This document shows, piece after piece, positions 8,795 to 18,168 of a stretch of 41,988 nucleotides of DNA. The DNA is taken from NCBI GenBank assembly GCA_900498245.1, contig LS998015.1, positions 572,478 through 614,465 of the forward strand. Reading direction: 5' to 3'. Origin of the DNA: Candidatus Zixiibacteriota bacterium (lineage in GTDB: Bacteria > Zixibacteria > MSB-5A5 > GN15 > PGXB01). Position 1 is the stretch's first letter; every line of letters starts with the position of its first letter. The translations under genes and the position numbers were made by a program. The notes below the pieces were generated by a model, which saw nothing but the letters and a program-made list of their open reading frames with translations, did no database searches and had not been told where the DNA came from.

Positions 8795-9559
8795 ATGACG
8801 AAAAAGCCACAACTAAAACGTACCACCGCGACCGAAAATAGGGATTTAGTTCGGGAAAGGCATTATGCGACGAGGGGGGCCTTTCCGGAATTTTTGTATC
8901 ATGGAGCGGTTGTCAATATTCTGGCGGGGGAGCTTTATCAGGCTTTCCCGGAATATCAATTCATATTACAGGATAGTCCCTCCGGTGCTTTTAAGGCGTT
9001 AGGGAACTGCTTTCCGGTCAATTGGGATAATTCGCTTTCGCAACTTCCCGACGGCGGGCTGGAGGCCATGCTTCAACTCGCGGTCCAACAATATCGGGAT
9101 GGAACAAGACCGAATATTCTTTGCGCTTTTCAGATTATCGTACCAAAGGAGTTGCAGGGAAGCGGGTTAAGTTATGAGGCGGTGCATGCCATGTTGAATA
9201 TCGGCCGTGAGCATAAACTGACCGGTTTGATAGCGCCGGTTCGTCCGAATCGCAAGGCTTTTCATCCCGAAATGCCGATGGAGCAATACGTGCATTGGAA
9301 GCGTGAGGACAATCTTCCGGCCGATGACTGGATTCGGGTGCATATACGGCTCGGGGCGGAATTAGTAAGAGTCTGCCCGCGCTCTTTTGTTGTCGAGGGA
9401 AAAATATCCGAATGGGAAGAATGGACCGGGATGACTTTCGCGGAAAGCGGAGATTATCCGGTACCGGGGGCGCTGGTTCCGGTGCATATTGATTTGGACT
9501 TGAATCGCGGGATATATGTTGAGCCGAATGTCTGGATGTATCACAGGATCAATATATAG
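8795..9559 (+). CDS. GNAT-like transferase family protein
   Basis: A 254-residue cytoplasmic protein. The ATG follows the previous stop codon directly, with GGGAG inside the upstream gene. I recognise the family from memory: proteins of this length, often annotated as GNAT or acetyltransferase-like, share the ordered motifs FPEFLYHG, GLIAPVRPNRK, YVHWKREDNLPADDWIRVHIRLGAELV, EWEEWTGMTFAESGDY and a C-terminal YVEPNVWMYH. The family is found mainly in actinobacteria and scattered elsewhere. Substrates are not known to me. The middle segment SYEAVHAMLNIGREHKL would correspond to the acetyl-CoA-binding helix. Its place in the SPFH-Arc operon is unexplained. Confidence 0.6.
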   Translation: MTKKPQLKRTTATENRDLVRERHYATRGAFPEFLYHGAVVNILAGELYQAFPEYQFILQDSPSGAFKALGNCFPVNWDNSLSQLPDGGLEAMLQLAVQQYRDGTRPNILCAFQIIVPKELQGSGLSYEAVHAMLNIGREHKLTGLIAPVRPNRKAFHPEMPMEQYVHWKREDNLPADDWIRVHIRLGAELVRVCPRSFVVEGKISEWEEWTGMTFAESGDYPVPGALVPVHIDLDLNRGIYVEPNVWMYHRINI

Positions 9560-9573
9560 GAAGTCATAAAGAT

Positions 9574-10368
9574 ATGCCCAATAAGCTAAAGAGAACGGTT
9601 TTTCTGGTGCACTGGAAAGCGGAAGAAGCTGGCGAAAAGGCGAAACTTCTTAAGAATGCCGGGCATGATGTCGTTTATAGACCGATAACACCGGCGATTT
9701 TGAAAGCGATGAAAACCGATCCGCCCGATGCCGTGGTCATTGATCTCTCCCGGGTACCGTCGCAAGGCCGCGAGATTGCGGTCAATTTGAGGCAGGCCAA
9801 GGCGACGCGTCATATCCCGATTGTCTTTGTCGAGGGGGAAACAGACAAACTGGCCAGAATCAAGGCGCTTCTTCCCGACGCCGAATATACCACTTGGGAA
9901 AATATAAAGGAATCTCTGGATAAAGCGATCAAGTATCCCCCAGCCAATCCGGTGGCGATGAAGACGGTATTCGACGCCTATATTGGCACGCCGCTTTTCA
10001 AAAAACTCGGCATCGTGGGGAATATGACAGTTGTCCTGATTGATCCGCCGTCAGATCATAAAAAGATACTGGGAAGACTTCCGGCAGGGAGTACTGCCGT
10101 CACAAAACTAAAGAAGCAGAATGAATTCGTCATCTGGTTTGTCAGATCGTCCATAAACTTGAGAAAGTTCGGGGACTATTCCAGAGTTGCGGCGAAGACC
10201 GGGCGGTTATGGGTCGCCTGGCCGAAAAAATCGTCGGGAATCGTTTCAGATTTGTCCCAGACGGCGGTTCGCCGCGCCGGTCTGGCGACAGGGATGGTCG
10301 ATTGCAAAATTTGCGCAATCGATGATACCTGGTCGGCGCTTCTATTTACCTGGCCGAAAGATAAATAG
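9574..10368 (+). CDS. Pseudo-receiver fused to DUF3052-like domain
   Basis: A 264-residue two-domain protein. Residues 7-120 look like a response-regulator receiver. The phosphoacceptor position is kept (Asp57 in DAVVIDLSRVPSQG), but the paired acidic residues that bind magnesium are His13-Trp14, so ordinary phosphorylation is doubtful. Residues 130-264 match the DUF3052 family, a small alpha/beta domain whose hallmarks here are FKKLGI, EFVIWFVRSSINL, GRLWVAWPKKSSG and a closing VDCKICAIDDTWSALLF. The function of DUF3052 is not established. The start is 14 bases after the preceding gene, and the stop is two bases from the convergent metallophosphoesterase stop. Confidence 0.65.
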   Translation: MPNKLKRTVFLVHWKAEEAGEKAKLLKNAGHDVVYRPITPAILKAMKTDPPDAVVIDLSRVPSQGREIAVNLRQAKATRHIPIVFVEGETDKLARIKALLPDAEYTTWENIKESLDKAIKYPPANPVAMKTVFDAYIGTPLFKKLGIVGNMTVVLIDPPSDHKKILGRLPAGSTAVTKLKKQNEFVIWFVRSSINLRKFGDYSRVAAKTGRLWVAWPKKSSGIVSDLSQTAVRRAGLATGMVDCKICAIDDTWSALLFTWPKDK

Positions 10369-10370
10369 GA

Positions 10371-11567
10371 TTATCGAGCGGGCAGATCCAGCCGGTCGAT
10401 GATATTATTATTTATATCAAAGACCTTCAGATACATTGTCCTATCCACCACCTGAACTTTGCAGAATTCATAAGTTTTGAGAAACAACTGGCTGCAGGGA
10501 TGGGTGCGAGCCTGATCCCGAAGCGGGGCGCCGCCGCCGCCGGTGACGATATAATAAATGCCGCCGCAATAAGAACGCTCATAGTCATGGTCGTGGCCGA
10601 TGAAGACGATGCCGATTTTACTGTACTGCTGAAATAGAGGGACCAGAGTGTTGCGGAGCCCCATTTCATCTTCGGTATGCGGACCGGTGCTGTACGGCGG
10701 GTGGTGAAAGACGGGGACAATGAATTTAATCGAGTCCGGGACTGAGGCCAGATCCTGTTCGAGCCATCGGTACTGTTCGGAACCGGGGGCGATGGCCACG
10801 CAGGTGTTCAGAATTATCCAATGGATATGATTGCGATTGACCGAGTACCACTCTTCATTATGGGGCAAATCGAAATTGGCGAAAAACAGGGGTGACTGGT
10901 GTTCGTGATTCCCCAGCGCCGGGTAATATTCGGTGAGGGTGCGGAGATTGCCGATAATGGCATTGAGCGTGTCCCAATCGCTCGGAATATTGCCGTCGGC
11001 GACGAGATCCCCGACATGAAAGACGGACAGGGGACGAATATTAGTTATGAGATTCACCAGTTGGCGATGCTGGTCGTGGCCGGTGCGGGTGTCGCCATAG
11101 ACGACTATCGGTCGCATCATTTGAATGGCAACATGCTGAGTATCGGCGGTCGTTCCATCGGAAACGATCAGCACGAAACTGCTGTCGGCGGCGCCTATCC
11201 CCGGAATCCCGAAAAGAGAATCGTGATCGGCGGTCAGCCAGGAGGGGAAGGACTCAAATCGGCTCGATATTCCTTGAAGGCCGTTATTTCTGTATGATGC
11301 CTTATATCGGAACGGAATCTCTTCGGACGCCTCAACATTTGAAGGTGATGTAATTATCGGATGGCGATTCAACGGCTCCGAACCGATTGTCGGGCGGGTG
11401 CTGTCGGGCCGGTGTTGATTGGGATTGGGAATGATATTGCCGTCATTGGGAAGGGAATCGGCCGGGGCATTCTTGGGGCTGACATGGGAGGAATCCTGAG
11501 GGGCCGAGGAGCAGGCGACAGAGGACGACAGAACCGTGATAAGAAATGCCATCAAGACAGGTATCAT
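10371..11567 (-). CDS. Calcineurin-like metallophosphoesterase lipoprotein
   Basis: A secreted phosphoesterase, 398 residues from this start. An ATG at 11633 is in frame, but the promoter at 11639-11667 would start transcription at about that base. The ATG at 11567 gives a compact lipoprotein signal (MIPVLMAFLITVLSSSVAC). No strong Shine-Dalgarno site supports either. A Ser/Pro/Asn-rich linker follows, then a cadherin-like segment near residues 70-150, then the metallophosphoesterase with all five metal blocks: GDTRTG, VGDLV, GNHEH, HHPPYS and GHDHDYER. This purple-acid-phosphatase-like subgroup hydrolyses phosphate mono- or diesters using two metal ions. The exact substrate is unknown. It is convergent with the DUF3052 fusion gene. 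Confidence 0.85.
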   Translation of the reverse strand: MIPVLMAFLITVLSSSVACSSAPQDSSHVSPKNAPADSLPNDGNIIPNPNQHRPDSTRPTIGSEPLNRHPIITSPSNVEASEEIPFRYKASYRNNGLQGISSRFESFPSWLTADHDSLFGIPGIGAADSSFVLIVSDGTTADTQHVAIQMMRPIVVYGDTRTGHDQHRQLVNLITNIRPLSVFHVGDLVADGNIPSDWDTLNAIIGNLRTLTEYYPALGNHEHQSPLFFANFDLPHNEEWYSVNRNHIHWIILNTCVAIAPGSEQYRWLEQDLASVPDSIKFIVPVFHHPPYSTGPHTEDEMGLRNTLVPLFQQYSKIGIVFIGHDHDYERSYCGGIYYIVTGGGGAPLRDQARTHPCSQLFLKTYEFCKVQVVDRTMYLKVFDINNNIIDRLDLPAR

Positions 11568-11638
11568 GTTGTCCAACAAAGAAATAGAAGTTCGAATCAG
11601 TCCGGAATAGATTTTGTATTTGGGATCGGCCATGAGTT

Positions 11639-11667
11639 AATCTATCATCAAGGTCCATTTTTGTCAA
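11639..11667 (-). promoter_or_regulatory. Promoter of the metallophosphoesterase gene
   Basis: On the minus strand a perfect TTGACA (11667-11662) is 17 bases from TAGATT (11644-11639). The predicted transcription start is near 11632, which argues for translation from the downstream ATG at 11567 rather than from 11633. Confidence 0.55.
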
Positions 11668-11713
11668 GCGGTCTCAAATAACGGAAAAAATTTATGGCGC
11701 ATATATTTTTCTC

Positions 11714-11741
11714 TTGGAAATTTAGAAAATCTTTATATAAT
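11714..11741 (+). promoter_or_regulatory. Promoter of the EF-G gene
   Basis: TTGGAA (11714-11719) and a perfect TATAAT (11736-11741) are separated by 16 bases. Transcription would begin near 11748 and give a leader of about 140 bases. Confidence 0.5.
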
Positions 11742-11816
11742 ACCGCGCCCCAGAATTCCCGCCCGGCGGGAACATTCGTCAGATTACTCCATTATATCTG
11801 CGTGTCGGGTTGAGTT

Positions 11817-11833
11817 TATGAACTAAGTTCATA
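11817..11833. promoter_or_regulatory. Inverted repeat in the EF-G leader
   Basis: TATGAAC-TAA-GTTCATA is a perfect 7-base inverted repeat with a 3-base centre, about 56 bases before the start codon. It could be an operator or a small leader hairpin; nothing in the window identifies a partner. Confidence 0.3.
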
Positions 11834-11888
11834 TTTACGGGGCGGAAATTTTTATTTTTATCGGCCAATGTTTGGCAGGAGCAGTTAG

Positions 11889-13970
11889 TTGGACCAGGCG
11901 ACCATACAGAAGATCAGGAATATCGGGATCGTGGCGCATATCGATGCCGGCAAAACCACCACGACCGAGCGGATTCTCTTTTTCACCGGCATGATTCACA
12001 AGATGGGTGAAGTGCATGACGGTCAGGCCGTGATGGATTTCATGAAGCAGGAGCAGGAACGGGGGATCACGATCTCGTCGGCGGCCATCACCACCCGCTG
12101 GCGGGAACATCAGATAAATATCATAGATACTCCCGGTCATATCGATTTCACACTGGAAGTGGAACGGTCGTTGCGGGTTCTTGACGGCATAGTCATGCTT
12201 TTCTGCGCGGTCGGCGGGGTGGAGCCGCAGAGCGAGACGGTCTGGCACCAGGCCGACCGGTACAAGGTCCCCCGGATCGCGTTTGTCAACAAGATGGATC
12301 GCCAGGGAGCCGATTTCTTTCATACGATCGAAATGATGAACAATATTCTCGAAGCCAACGCGGTCGCGTTTCAACTGCCGATCGGGCAGGAGGAAAATTT
12401 CGGGGGGATAATCGATCTGGTGACCATGACGGCGGTCAAATACGAAGGGCTGGACGAAAAGCCGTCGGAAATCCCGGCGGATTTATATGGCAAAGCGGTC
12501 CAGATGCGGGACGAATTGGTGGCCAAACTGGCCGAATTCGACGAAGTCTTGATGGAGAAGTATCTTAATGAGCAGAGCATCACGGTCGAAGAGATCTATC
12601 ATGCCGCCCGTCACGCCGTATTGAGCAACTTGATTACACCGGTTTTCTGCGGGGCATCGTTCAAGAATAAAGGCATCGGGGCCCTCATGGATGCCATTGT
12701 CGAGTACCTTCCCTCGCCAATCGACCGCGGCATAATTGCGGGGACCGATCCCAAGGATTCTGATATAGTTCTATCGCGGAAACCGACGACAAGATCCCCC
12801 TTTTCGGCGTTGGCTTTTAAGATAATTACCGACGCCTATGTCGGCCAGCAGACCTTTATCCGGGTTTATTCGGGAGAACTCAAAGCAGGGAGTTATATTT
12901 ATAATTCATCGAAGGGGGAACGGGAACGGATCGGCCGGATCATGCGGATCAAGGCCAATTCCCGGGAGGAGTTATCGGAAATCAAGGCCGGCGATATCGG
13001 GGCGCTGATTGGGATGAAGTACACCACGACCGGCGATACCCTGTGCGACGAGGAACATCCGATTCATCTGGAAAATATCCATTATCCCGATACGGTTCTC
13101 GATTTGCGGATCGAGCCGGCGACGGTCAAGGATCGGGAGAAACTGTTCATGGCACTGGGTAAGGTGGCCCTCGAGGACCCGTCGTTCAAGACCCGTTACG
13201 ATGACGAGACCGAAGAGACCATTATCTCGGGGATGGGTGAGTTGCATCTGGAAATAATTGTCGATCGTCTGAAGAACGACCATCAGGTCGATGTGGTGGT
13301 CGGCGAACCGGCGGTGGCGTTCCGGGAGACGATCACGCGCGAGGCCGAGTCCGAGTATAAGTACAAGAAACAGACGGGCGGAAAAGGGCAGTACGCCCAT
13401 ATTGAGTTTTTGATATCACCGAATAACGGTGGGGGGGTGCAGTTTGTCGATCGGGTCAAAGGGGGAAACATTCCGAAAGAATATATTCCCGCGATCGAAA
13501 AAGGGTTCCTTCAGACGGTGGAGGAGGGGCTTCTGGCCGGTTTTCCGCTGACGGGGATAAAGTTCGTGCTTCTCGACGGGAGCCATCACGAGGTCGATTC
13601 GAGCGAAATGGCGTTCCGTATCTGCACCATGCAGGCCCTCAGGGAAATCGCCCCCAAAGCGGCGCCGCATCTTTTGGAGCCGATCATGAAAATCGAGGTC
13701 AATACGCCCGACGAGTACATGGGCGATATCATCGGCGACATCACGCGACGCCGGGGCAAGATTCTGAATATGCGCCGTCACCGCAAGGGCTCGCAGAAAT
13801 TGAACGGGACGGTGCCGTTGATGGAGATGTTCGGTTATGCCTCGTCGCTTCGGACCCTGTCCAGCGGACGCGCCAACTATTCGATGGAATTTCTTGAATA
13901 TGCGTCACTTCCACGGGAGATCGAGGAAAAAGTGATCACGGATCGTCTGGAGAAAAAGAAAAAGCAGTAA
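11889..13970 (+). CDS. fusA: Elongation factor G
   Basis: A 693-residue translational GTPase that drives ribosome translocation. The start is a TTG at 11889, chosen because AGGAG at 11877-11881 is seven bases upstream and the product begins at the usual point just before [18 protein letters not shown] (G1). G2 is RGITISSA, G3 is DTPGHID and G4 is NKMDR. Domains II to V follow to the normal EF-G length, with TGGKGQYAH in domain IV. It stands alone: none of the usual str-operon partners (rpsL, rpsG, tuf) is adjacent, so it may be a second EF-G copy, although single relocated copies also occur. It has its own promoter and a good terminator. Confidence 0.92.
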   Translation: MDQATIQKIRNIGIVAHIDAGKTTTTERILFFTGMIHKMGEVHDGQAVMDFMKQEQERGITISSAAITTRWREHQINIIDTPGHIDFTLEVERSLRVLDGIVMLFCAVGGVEPQSETVWHQADRYKVPRIAFVNKMDRQGADFFHTIEMMNNILEANAVAFQLPIGQEENFGGIIDLVTMTAVKYEGLDEKPSEIPADLYGKAVQMRDELVAKLAEFDEVLMEKYLNEQSITVEEIYHAARHAVLSNLITPVFCGASFKNKGIGALMDAIVEYLPSPIDRGIIAGTDPKDSDIVLSRKPTTRSPFSALAFKIITDAYVGQQTFIRVYSGELKAGSYIYNSSKGERERIGRIMRIKANSREELSEIKAGDIGALIGMKYTTTGDTLCDEEHPIHLENIHYPDTVLDLRIEPATVKDREKLFMALGKVALEDPSFKTRYDDETEETIISGMGELHLEIIVDRLKNDHQVDVVVGEPAVAFRETITREAESEYKYKKQTGGKGQYAHIEFLISPNNGGGVQFVDRVKGGNIPKEYIPAIEKGFLQTVEEGLLAGFPLTGIKFVLLDGSHHEVDSSEMAFRICTMQALREIAPKAAPHLLEPIMKIEVNTPDEYMGDIIGDITRRRGKILNMRRHRKGSQKLNGTVPLMEMFGYASSLRTLSSGRANYSMEFLEYASLPREIEEKVITDRLEKKKKQ

Positions 13971-13991
13971 ATTACCGTTTTATAATAGATG

Positions 13992-14023
13992 AAGGCGGCC
14001 GATATAGGGCCGCCTTTTATTTT
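13992..14023 (+). terminator. Rho-independent terminator of the EF-G gene
   Basis: A perfect 9-base stem (AAGGCGGCC at 13992-14000 with GGCCGCCTT at 14008-14016) and a 7-base loop are followed by a T-rich tail, about 20 bases after the stop codon. Confidence 0.85.
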
Positions 14024-14149
14024 GGTCGATCGGGAAGGCCGCCGGATAAATGAATTTGCCCTCGGCGGAATTAATATCATATATTCGGTTTTGTATCTAT
14101 TTAAACAGGGTTCTTAATTGATTTTCGGAGATATAGAAGGAGTCGTGCG

Positions 14150-15619
14150 ATGGATTCTTTATTGATAGCCAAAGGGGAGCGCGAAGTGGTGCTTCTGCCG
14201 AAAATGGCCAACCGTCATGGTCTGATCGCCGGGGCGACCGGCACCGGCAAAACGGTCACTTTGCAGTTGCTGGCGGAACGATTCAGCCGGATCGGGGTTC
14301 CGTCGTTTCTGGCCGACGTGAAAGGAGACCTTTCGGGATTAAGCCGGCCGGGAGGGGACAAACCGCAGATTGCCGAAAGGGCGAAACAACTCCAGATTGC
14401 CGATTTTGCTTTTGCCGGCTGTCCGGTATCGTTCTGGGATGTCTACGGTGAGAAGGGGCATCCGGTACGAACCACTATTTCCGATATGGGGCCGCTACTT
14501 CTGGGACGTCTCCTGGATCTCAACGATACCCAGAGCGGGGTTCTCAATCTGGTCTTCAAAATCGCCGATGACAGCGGGCTCCTTCTCCTCGATCTCAAGG
14601 ATCTTCGCGCGGTGCTTCAGTATGTCGGGGAAAACCAGAAAAAATTTGCGACCGAGTACGGCAATGTTTCGACAGCCAGTATCGGGGCGATCCAGCGGGC
14701 CCTGCTGGTGATCGAAGAGCAGGGGGGCGACAAATTTTTCGGCGAGCCGGCGCTCAATATCAACGACCTGATGCGGACCGAAGCGGGGCAGGGGGTGGTA
14801 AATATTCTGGCGGCGGATAAATTGATGCAATCGCCGAAGGTCTATGCCACGATGCTCCTCTGGCTCCTTTCGGGATTGTTCGAGCAATTGCCCGAAGTGG
14901 GGGATATGGATAAGCCGAAACTGGTTCTGTTTTTCGACGAGGCACATCTGCTTTTTGACGATGCCCCCGAGGCGCTTCGGGATAAAATCGAACAGGTGGT
15001 GCGCCTGATCCGCTCCAAAGGAGTCGGCGTCTATTTCATAAGTCAAAATCCGCTCGATATCCCGGAGGTGATATTAGGGCAGTTGGGAAACCGGGTCCAG
15101 CATGCCCTTCGGGCGTTCACTCCCAAGGATCAGAAATCGGTCAAGGCGGCGGCCGAGACGTTCCGGGCCAATCCCGGTCTCGATGTGGCCAAGGTCATCA
15201 CGGAACTGGGAGTGGGGGAGGCGCTGGTCTCGGTTCTGGACGAGAAAGGAAGTCCGACGGTGGTGGAACGGGGATTGATTTTCCCGCCGGGGAGTCATAT
15301 CGGTCCGATTGCACCGGAAGAAAGGCAGACCGCCATCATGCAATCGCTTTTATATGGCCGATATGAGCCGATGGTGGATCGGGAGTCGGCGTACGAACTT
15401 CTCAGGGGACGGGCCGAGAAAGTTATGGTGCAGGTCAAGCGATATGAAACGATGCCGGCGCCGGCGCGGCGCACCACCGGACGGAAATCGTCGTCGCGGG
15501 AGCCGATGGGGATGGGCGAGGCGCTGGCCAAGAGCGCGGCGAGAGCGGTGGGGAGCCAACTGGGACGGGAGATCGTACGGGGCGTTCTGGGGTCGATATT
15601 CGGGGGACGGAGAAGATAG
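14150..15619 (+). CDS. HerA/YjgR-type ATPase (DUF853)
   Basis: A 489-residue P-loop ATPase of the HerA-FtsK superfamily, matching the YjgR/DUF853 family throughout. Walker A is GATGTGKT at about residue 28, and Walker B is [11 protein letters not shown] near residue 260. Other family markers are [16 protein letters not shown], the [17 protein letters not shown] segment, [30 protein letters not shown], and a basic Arg-rich tail ending in IFGGRRR. The cellular role of YjgR proteins is not established; a DNA-translocating or membrane-associated ATPase is presumed from homology. The start has AAGGAG eight bases upstream. The gene is followed after two bases by the alcohol dehydrogenase gene, so they share a transcript. 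Confidence 0.88.
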   Translation: MDSLLIAKGEREVVLLPKMANRHGLIAGATGTGKTVTLQLLAERFSRIGVPSFLADVKGDLSGLSRPGGDKPQIAERAKQLQIADFAFAGCPVSFWDVYGEKGHPVRTTISDMGPLLLGRLLDLNDTQSGVLNLVFKIADDSGLLLLDLKDLRAVLQYVGENQKKFATEYGNVSTASIGAIQRALLVIEEQGGDKFFGEPALNINDLMRTEAGQGVVNILAADKLMQSPKVYATMLLWLLSGLFEQLPEVGDMDKPKLVLFFDEAHLLFDDAPEALRDKIEQVVRLIRSKGVGVYFISQNPLDIPEVILGQLGNRVQHALRAFTPKDQKSVKAAAETFRANPGLDVAKVITELGVGEALVSVLDEKGSPTVVERGLIFPPGSHIGPIAPEERQTAIMQSLLYGRYEPMVDRESAYELLRGRAEKVMVQVKRYETMPAPARRTTGRKSSSREPMGMGEALAKSAARAVGSQLGREIVRGVLGSIFGGRRR

Positions 15620-15621
15620 CG

Positions 15622-16614
15622 ATGCGGGCGATGGTACTTAAAAAGCAGAGAACCCCCTTGGAGCCAGTGAATCTCCCCGATCCGGTTCCTCACGACAATC
15701 AGATATTGATCGATATCCATGCCTGCGGGATCTGCCGGACCGATCTGCATGTGGTCGACGGCGACTTGACCGAGCCGAATCTTCCGATAATACCGGGACA
15801 TCAGATTGTCGGGACGGTGATTGATGCTTCGAAAGGAACAGGAAAATTCAAAAATGGCGATCGGGTCGGGGTGCCGTGGCTGGGGGGTAGTTGCGGCCAT
15901 TGCCATTTTTGTGCTTCGGGACGGGAGAACCTGTGCGATGAAGCCCTTTATACCGGGTATCAGATTAACGGCGGGTTTGCGGAAAAATGTGTCGCTGATG
16001 AAAGATTTTGTTTTCCGATACCGGCCGGTTATCCCGATTTGCAGGCGGCGCCGCTTTTCTGCGCCGGGCTGATCGGGTACCGCGCTCTGCGGATGACCGG
16101 CGAGGCCAGGACGCTTGGCTTTTACGGTTTCGGGGCGGCGGCGCATATTTTGATTCAGGTGGTGCGGTATCAGGGAAGGAAAGTTTTTGCGTTCACCCGG
16201 GAAGGGGATAAAGCCGGGCAAGAATTCGCGCTCAAATTGGGCGCAGTCTGGGCGGGAAGTTCCGAAGAGGGGCCGCCGGAACCGGTCGAGGCGGCGATAA
16301 TTTTCGCCCCGGTCGGCGAACTGGTTCCGGCCGCCTTGAAAGCGGTGGCCAAAGGGGGGATCGTGGTCTGCGCCGGAATTCATATGAGTGATATACCGTC
16401 ATTTCCGTACTCGATTCTCTGGATGGAGCGGTCGATAAAGTCAGTGGCCAATTTGACCCGCCGTGACGGTGAGGAATTTCTGTCGCTGGCGCCGAAAGTG
16501 CCGATCAGGACAGAGGTTCATCCATACCCGCTGGAAAAAGCCAACGAGGCGCTGGATGATTTGCGGCACGGCCGTTTCACCGGCGCGGCGGTGATAGTGG
16601 TGAAGAATTCATAG
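15622..16614 (+). CDS. Zinc-dependent alcohol dehydrogenase family protein
   Basis: A 330-residue medium-chain dehydrogenase. Catalytic zinc ligands are Cys38 (ACGICRTD), His60 (PGHQIVG) and the Cys in LFCAGLIGY near residue 150. The four-Cys structural zinc lobe is GGSCGHCHFCASGRENLC near residues 90-107. The cofactor segment is GFYGFGAAAHILIQV, which fits the AdhA-like subgroup that oxidises or reduces small alcohols and aldehydes with NAD(P). The start follows the HerA-like gene by two bases, with GGAGA inside that gene. No other alcohol or aldehyde metabolism gene is nearby, so the physiological substrate is not suggested by context. Confidence 0.88.
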   Translation: MRAMVLKKQRTPLEPVNLPDPVPHDNQILIDIHACGICRTDLHVVDGDLTEPNLPIIPGHQIVGTVIDASKGTGKFKNGDRVGVPWLGGSCGHCHFCASGRENLCDEALYTGYQINGGFAEKCVADERFCFPIPAGYPDLQAAPLFCAGLIGYRALRMTGEARTLGFYGFGAAAHILIQVVRYQGRKVFAFTREGDKAGQEFALKLGAVWAGSSEEGPPEPVEAAIIFAPVGELVPAALKAVAKGGIVVCAGIHMSDIPSFPYSILWMERSIKSVANLTRRDGEEFLSLAPKVPIRTEVHPYPLEKANEALDDLRHGRFTGAAVIVVKNS

Positions 16615-16674
16615 ATTTTTCAGGTTTTTGTCTTTATCTTGCAGTTCGTTAGAACAAACTTCATGGAGACCAAA

Positions 16675-18168
16675 ATGCGTTTTAAATCATTATTGATCAT
16701 TATTGCCGTCATTTTACTTTCGGCAAGTAGTGTGACGGCACAGGATTATACCCTGCAGTCATTGAATGATAAATACAAAGCTCTCAATGATGACACCCAG
16801 ATTATGCAACTCTGCCGGGAATATATGAGTAAGGCGTCAGATATCAATGTCATCCGTGACGCCCAGGATAAATTTTCCGGTATCAATCCCGATTCGGCTT
16901 TGGTTTTCAGCAAGAAATTGTATGATGAGCATCCCGACTCGGCCAAATATGCCTATCTTTACGGCCGTTTGGTGGAAGGGTCGGTCGAGAAAATAGATCT
17001 GGGAAAGAAGGTGGTGGCGCTGGCCCCGAAGTGGCCGTTCGGGTATCGCCTGGTGGCCGCGACTTATGTGCAGTCGCTTCTCGGCGCGCAGAAAAAGGAC
17101 CCGGCCGAAGATAAATTGAAAAAGAATCTTCCGGGGGATCTTCATTATATAAAGGATTTGGTTAAACTCGATTCCAATCAGGTCTATCCCTATCAGTTTG
17201 TTCTGGCCTATTATCTCTATAATAAAAGTTATGACTCGGCCCTGCAGACATTGCAGAGGGCGTCGGAACTGAAACTGGCGTGGCCGTCGCCGATCGATTA
17301 TGCCTCGCTGTACGCCGCCATGGGACGGTACCCTGACGCTCAAAAGGCGGTGGAGGCGTATATCGATATGGGTATCTCTCAGGGGCAGATGGATCCGCAG
17401 GAGAAAGATTCGTATATCGACCAGATTTATACCAGCGCCCTGCAGGGAGTGCATGCCTATAAAGAGGCGCTGGATTTTAAACTGGCCCGGACCGCCTCGC
17501 CCGACAGTTCGGCGTCATACGACATCGCCTGCCTTTACGCCTTAAGCGGCGACAAGGAAAAGGCCTTTGAGTACCTGACCCGGGCCGGCGATTTGAAATG
17601 GAGCGAGATCGAGCAAGTCAAGGGGGATTCCGATCTGGTTTCGCTTCATTCCGATCCCCGCTGGGCAAAAATTCTGGCAGTCTTTGAGGCCAACTATGAT
17701 GCCGGGATCGGCGGCCGCAAGGCGGCGGCTTTGGCGATGATAACCGATCAGGAGGCCCCGCTCTGGACCCTTATCGATGATAATGGCAATGCGGTCAGTC
17801 TGGCCGACTTGAAAGGGAAAGTGGTGGTGCTTGATTTCTGGGCGACATGGTGTGTCTATTGCAAAATGGCGATGCCTCTAATAGACGAGTTCACGAAGGA
17901 AAAGGCGGCCGATAACAATGTTCGTGTTTTTGCTGTCGATGTTTTCGAGAAGGGGCAGAACAAGGTTCATAATTTCTACCGCGAGAAAGGGTACAATATG
18001 ACCCTTCTCTACGGCAATGATGAACTGCCGCGCGCCTATGGATTCCGCGGCATACCGTATATCTGCGTGATCGATAAAAACGGGCGGATCAGGTATATTG
18101 AATCAGGATACAGCCCGGATTTGAAAGAAAAATTAACCTGGTGGACCGAGGATTTATTGAAATTATGA
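16675..18168 (+). CDS. Secreted TPR protein with C-terminal thioredoxin (TlpA-like) domain
   Basis: A 497-residue exported protein. The start at 16675 is chosen over in-frame ATGs at 16639 and 16663 because only it has GGAG seven bases upstream and places a Sec signal peptide (MRFKSLLIIIAVILLSASSVTAQ) at the N-terminus. Residues 30-340 are helical repeats of TPR type (for example SYDIACLYALSGDKEKAFEYL). From about residue 355 a thioredoxin-fold domain of the TlpA/ResA/AhpC-TSA type follows, with FWATWCVYCKMAMP and the redox pair CVYC near residues 393-396, then RGIPYICVIDKNGRI containing the cis-proline. It probably reduces or isomerises disulfides in the periplasm. Its stop overlaps the next start (ATGA). 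Confidence 0.85.
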   Translation: MRFKSLLIIIAVILLSASSVTAQDYTLQSLNDKYKALNDDTQIMQLCREYMSKASDINVIRDAQDKFSGINPDSALVFSKKLYDEHPDSAKYAYLYGRLVEGSVEKIDLGKKVVALAPKWPFGYRLVAATYVQSLLGAQKKDPAEDKLKKNLPGDLHYIKDLVKLDSNQVYPYQFVLAYYLYNKSYDSALQTLQRASELKLAWPSPIDYASLYAAMGRYPDAQKAVEAYIDMGISQGQMDPQEKDSYIDQIYTSALQGVHAYKEALDFKLARTASPDSSASYDIACLYALSGDKEKAFEYLTRAGDLKWSEIEQVKGDSDLVSLHSDPRWAKILAVFEANYDAGIGGRKAAALAMITDQEAPLWTLIDDNGNAVSLADLKGKVVVLDFWATWCVYCKMAMPLIDEFTKEKAADNNVRVFAVDVFEKGQNKVHNFYREKGYNMTLLYGNDELPRAYGFRGIPYICVIDKNGRIRYIESGYSPDLKEKLTWWTEDLLKL

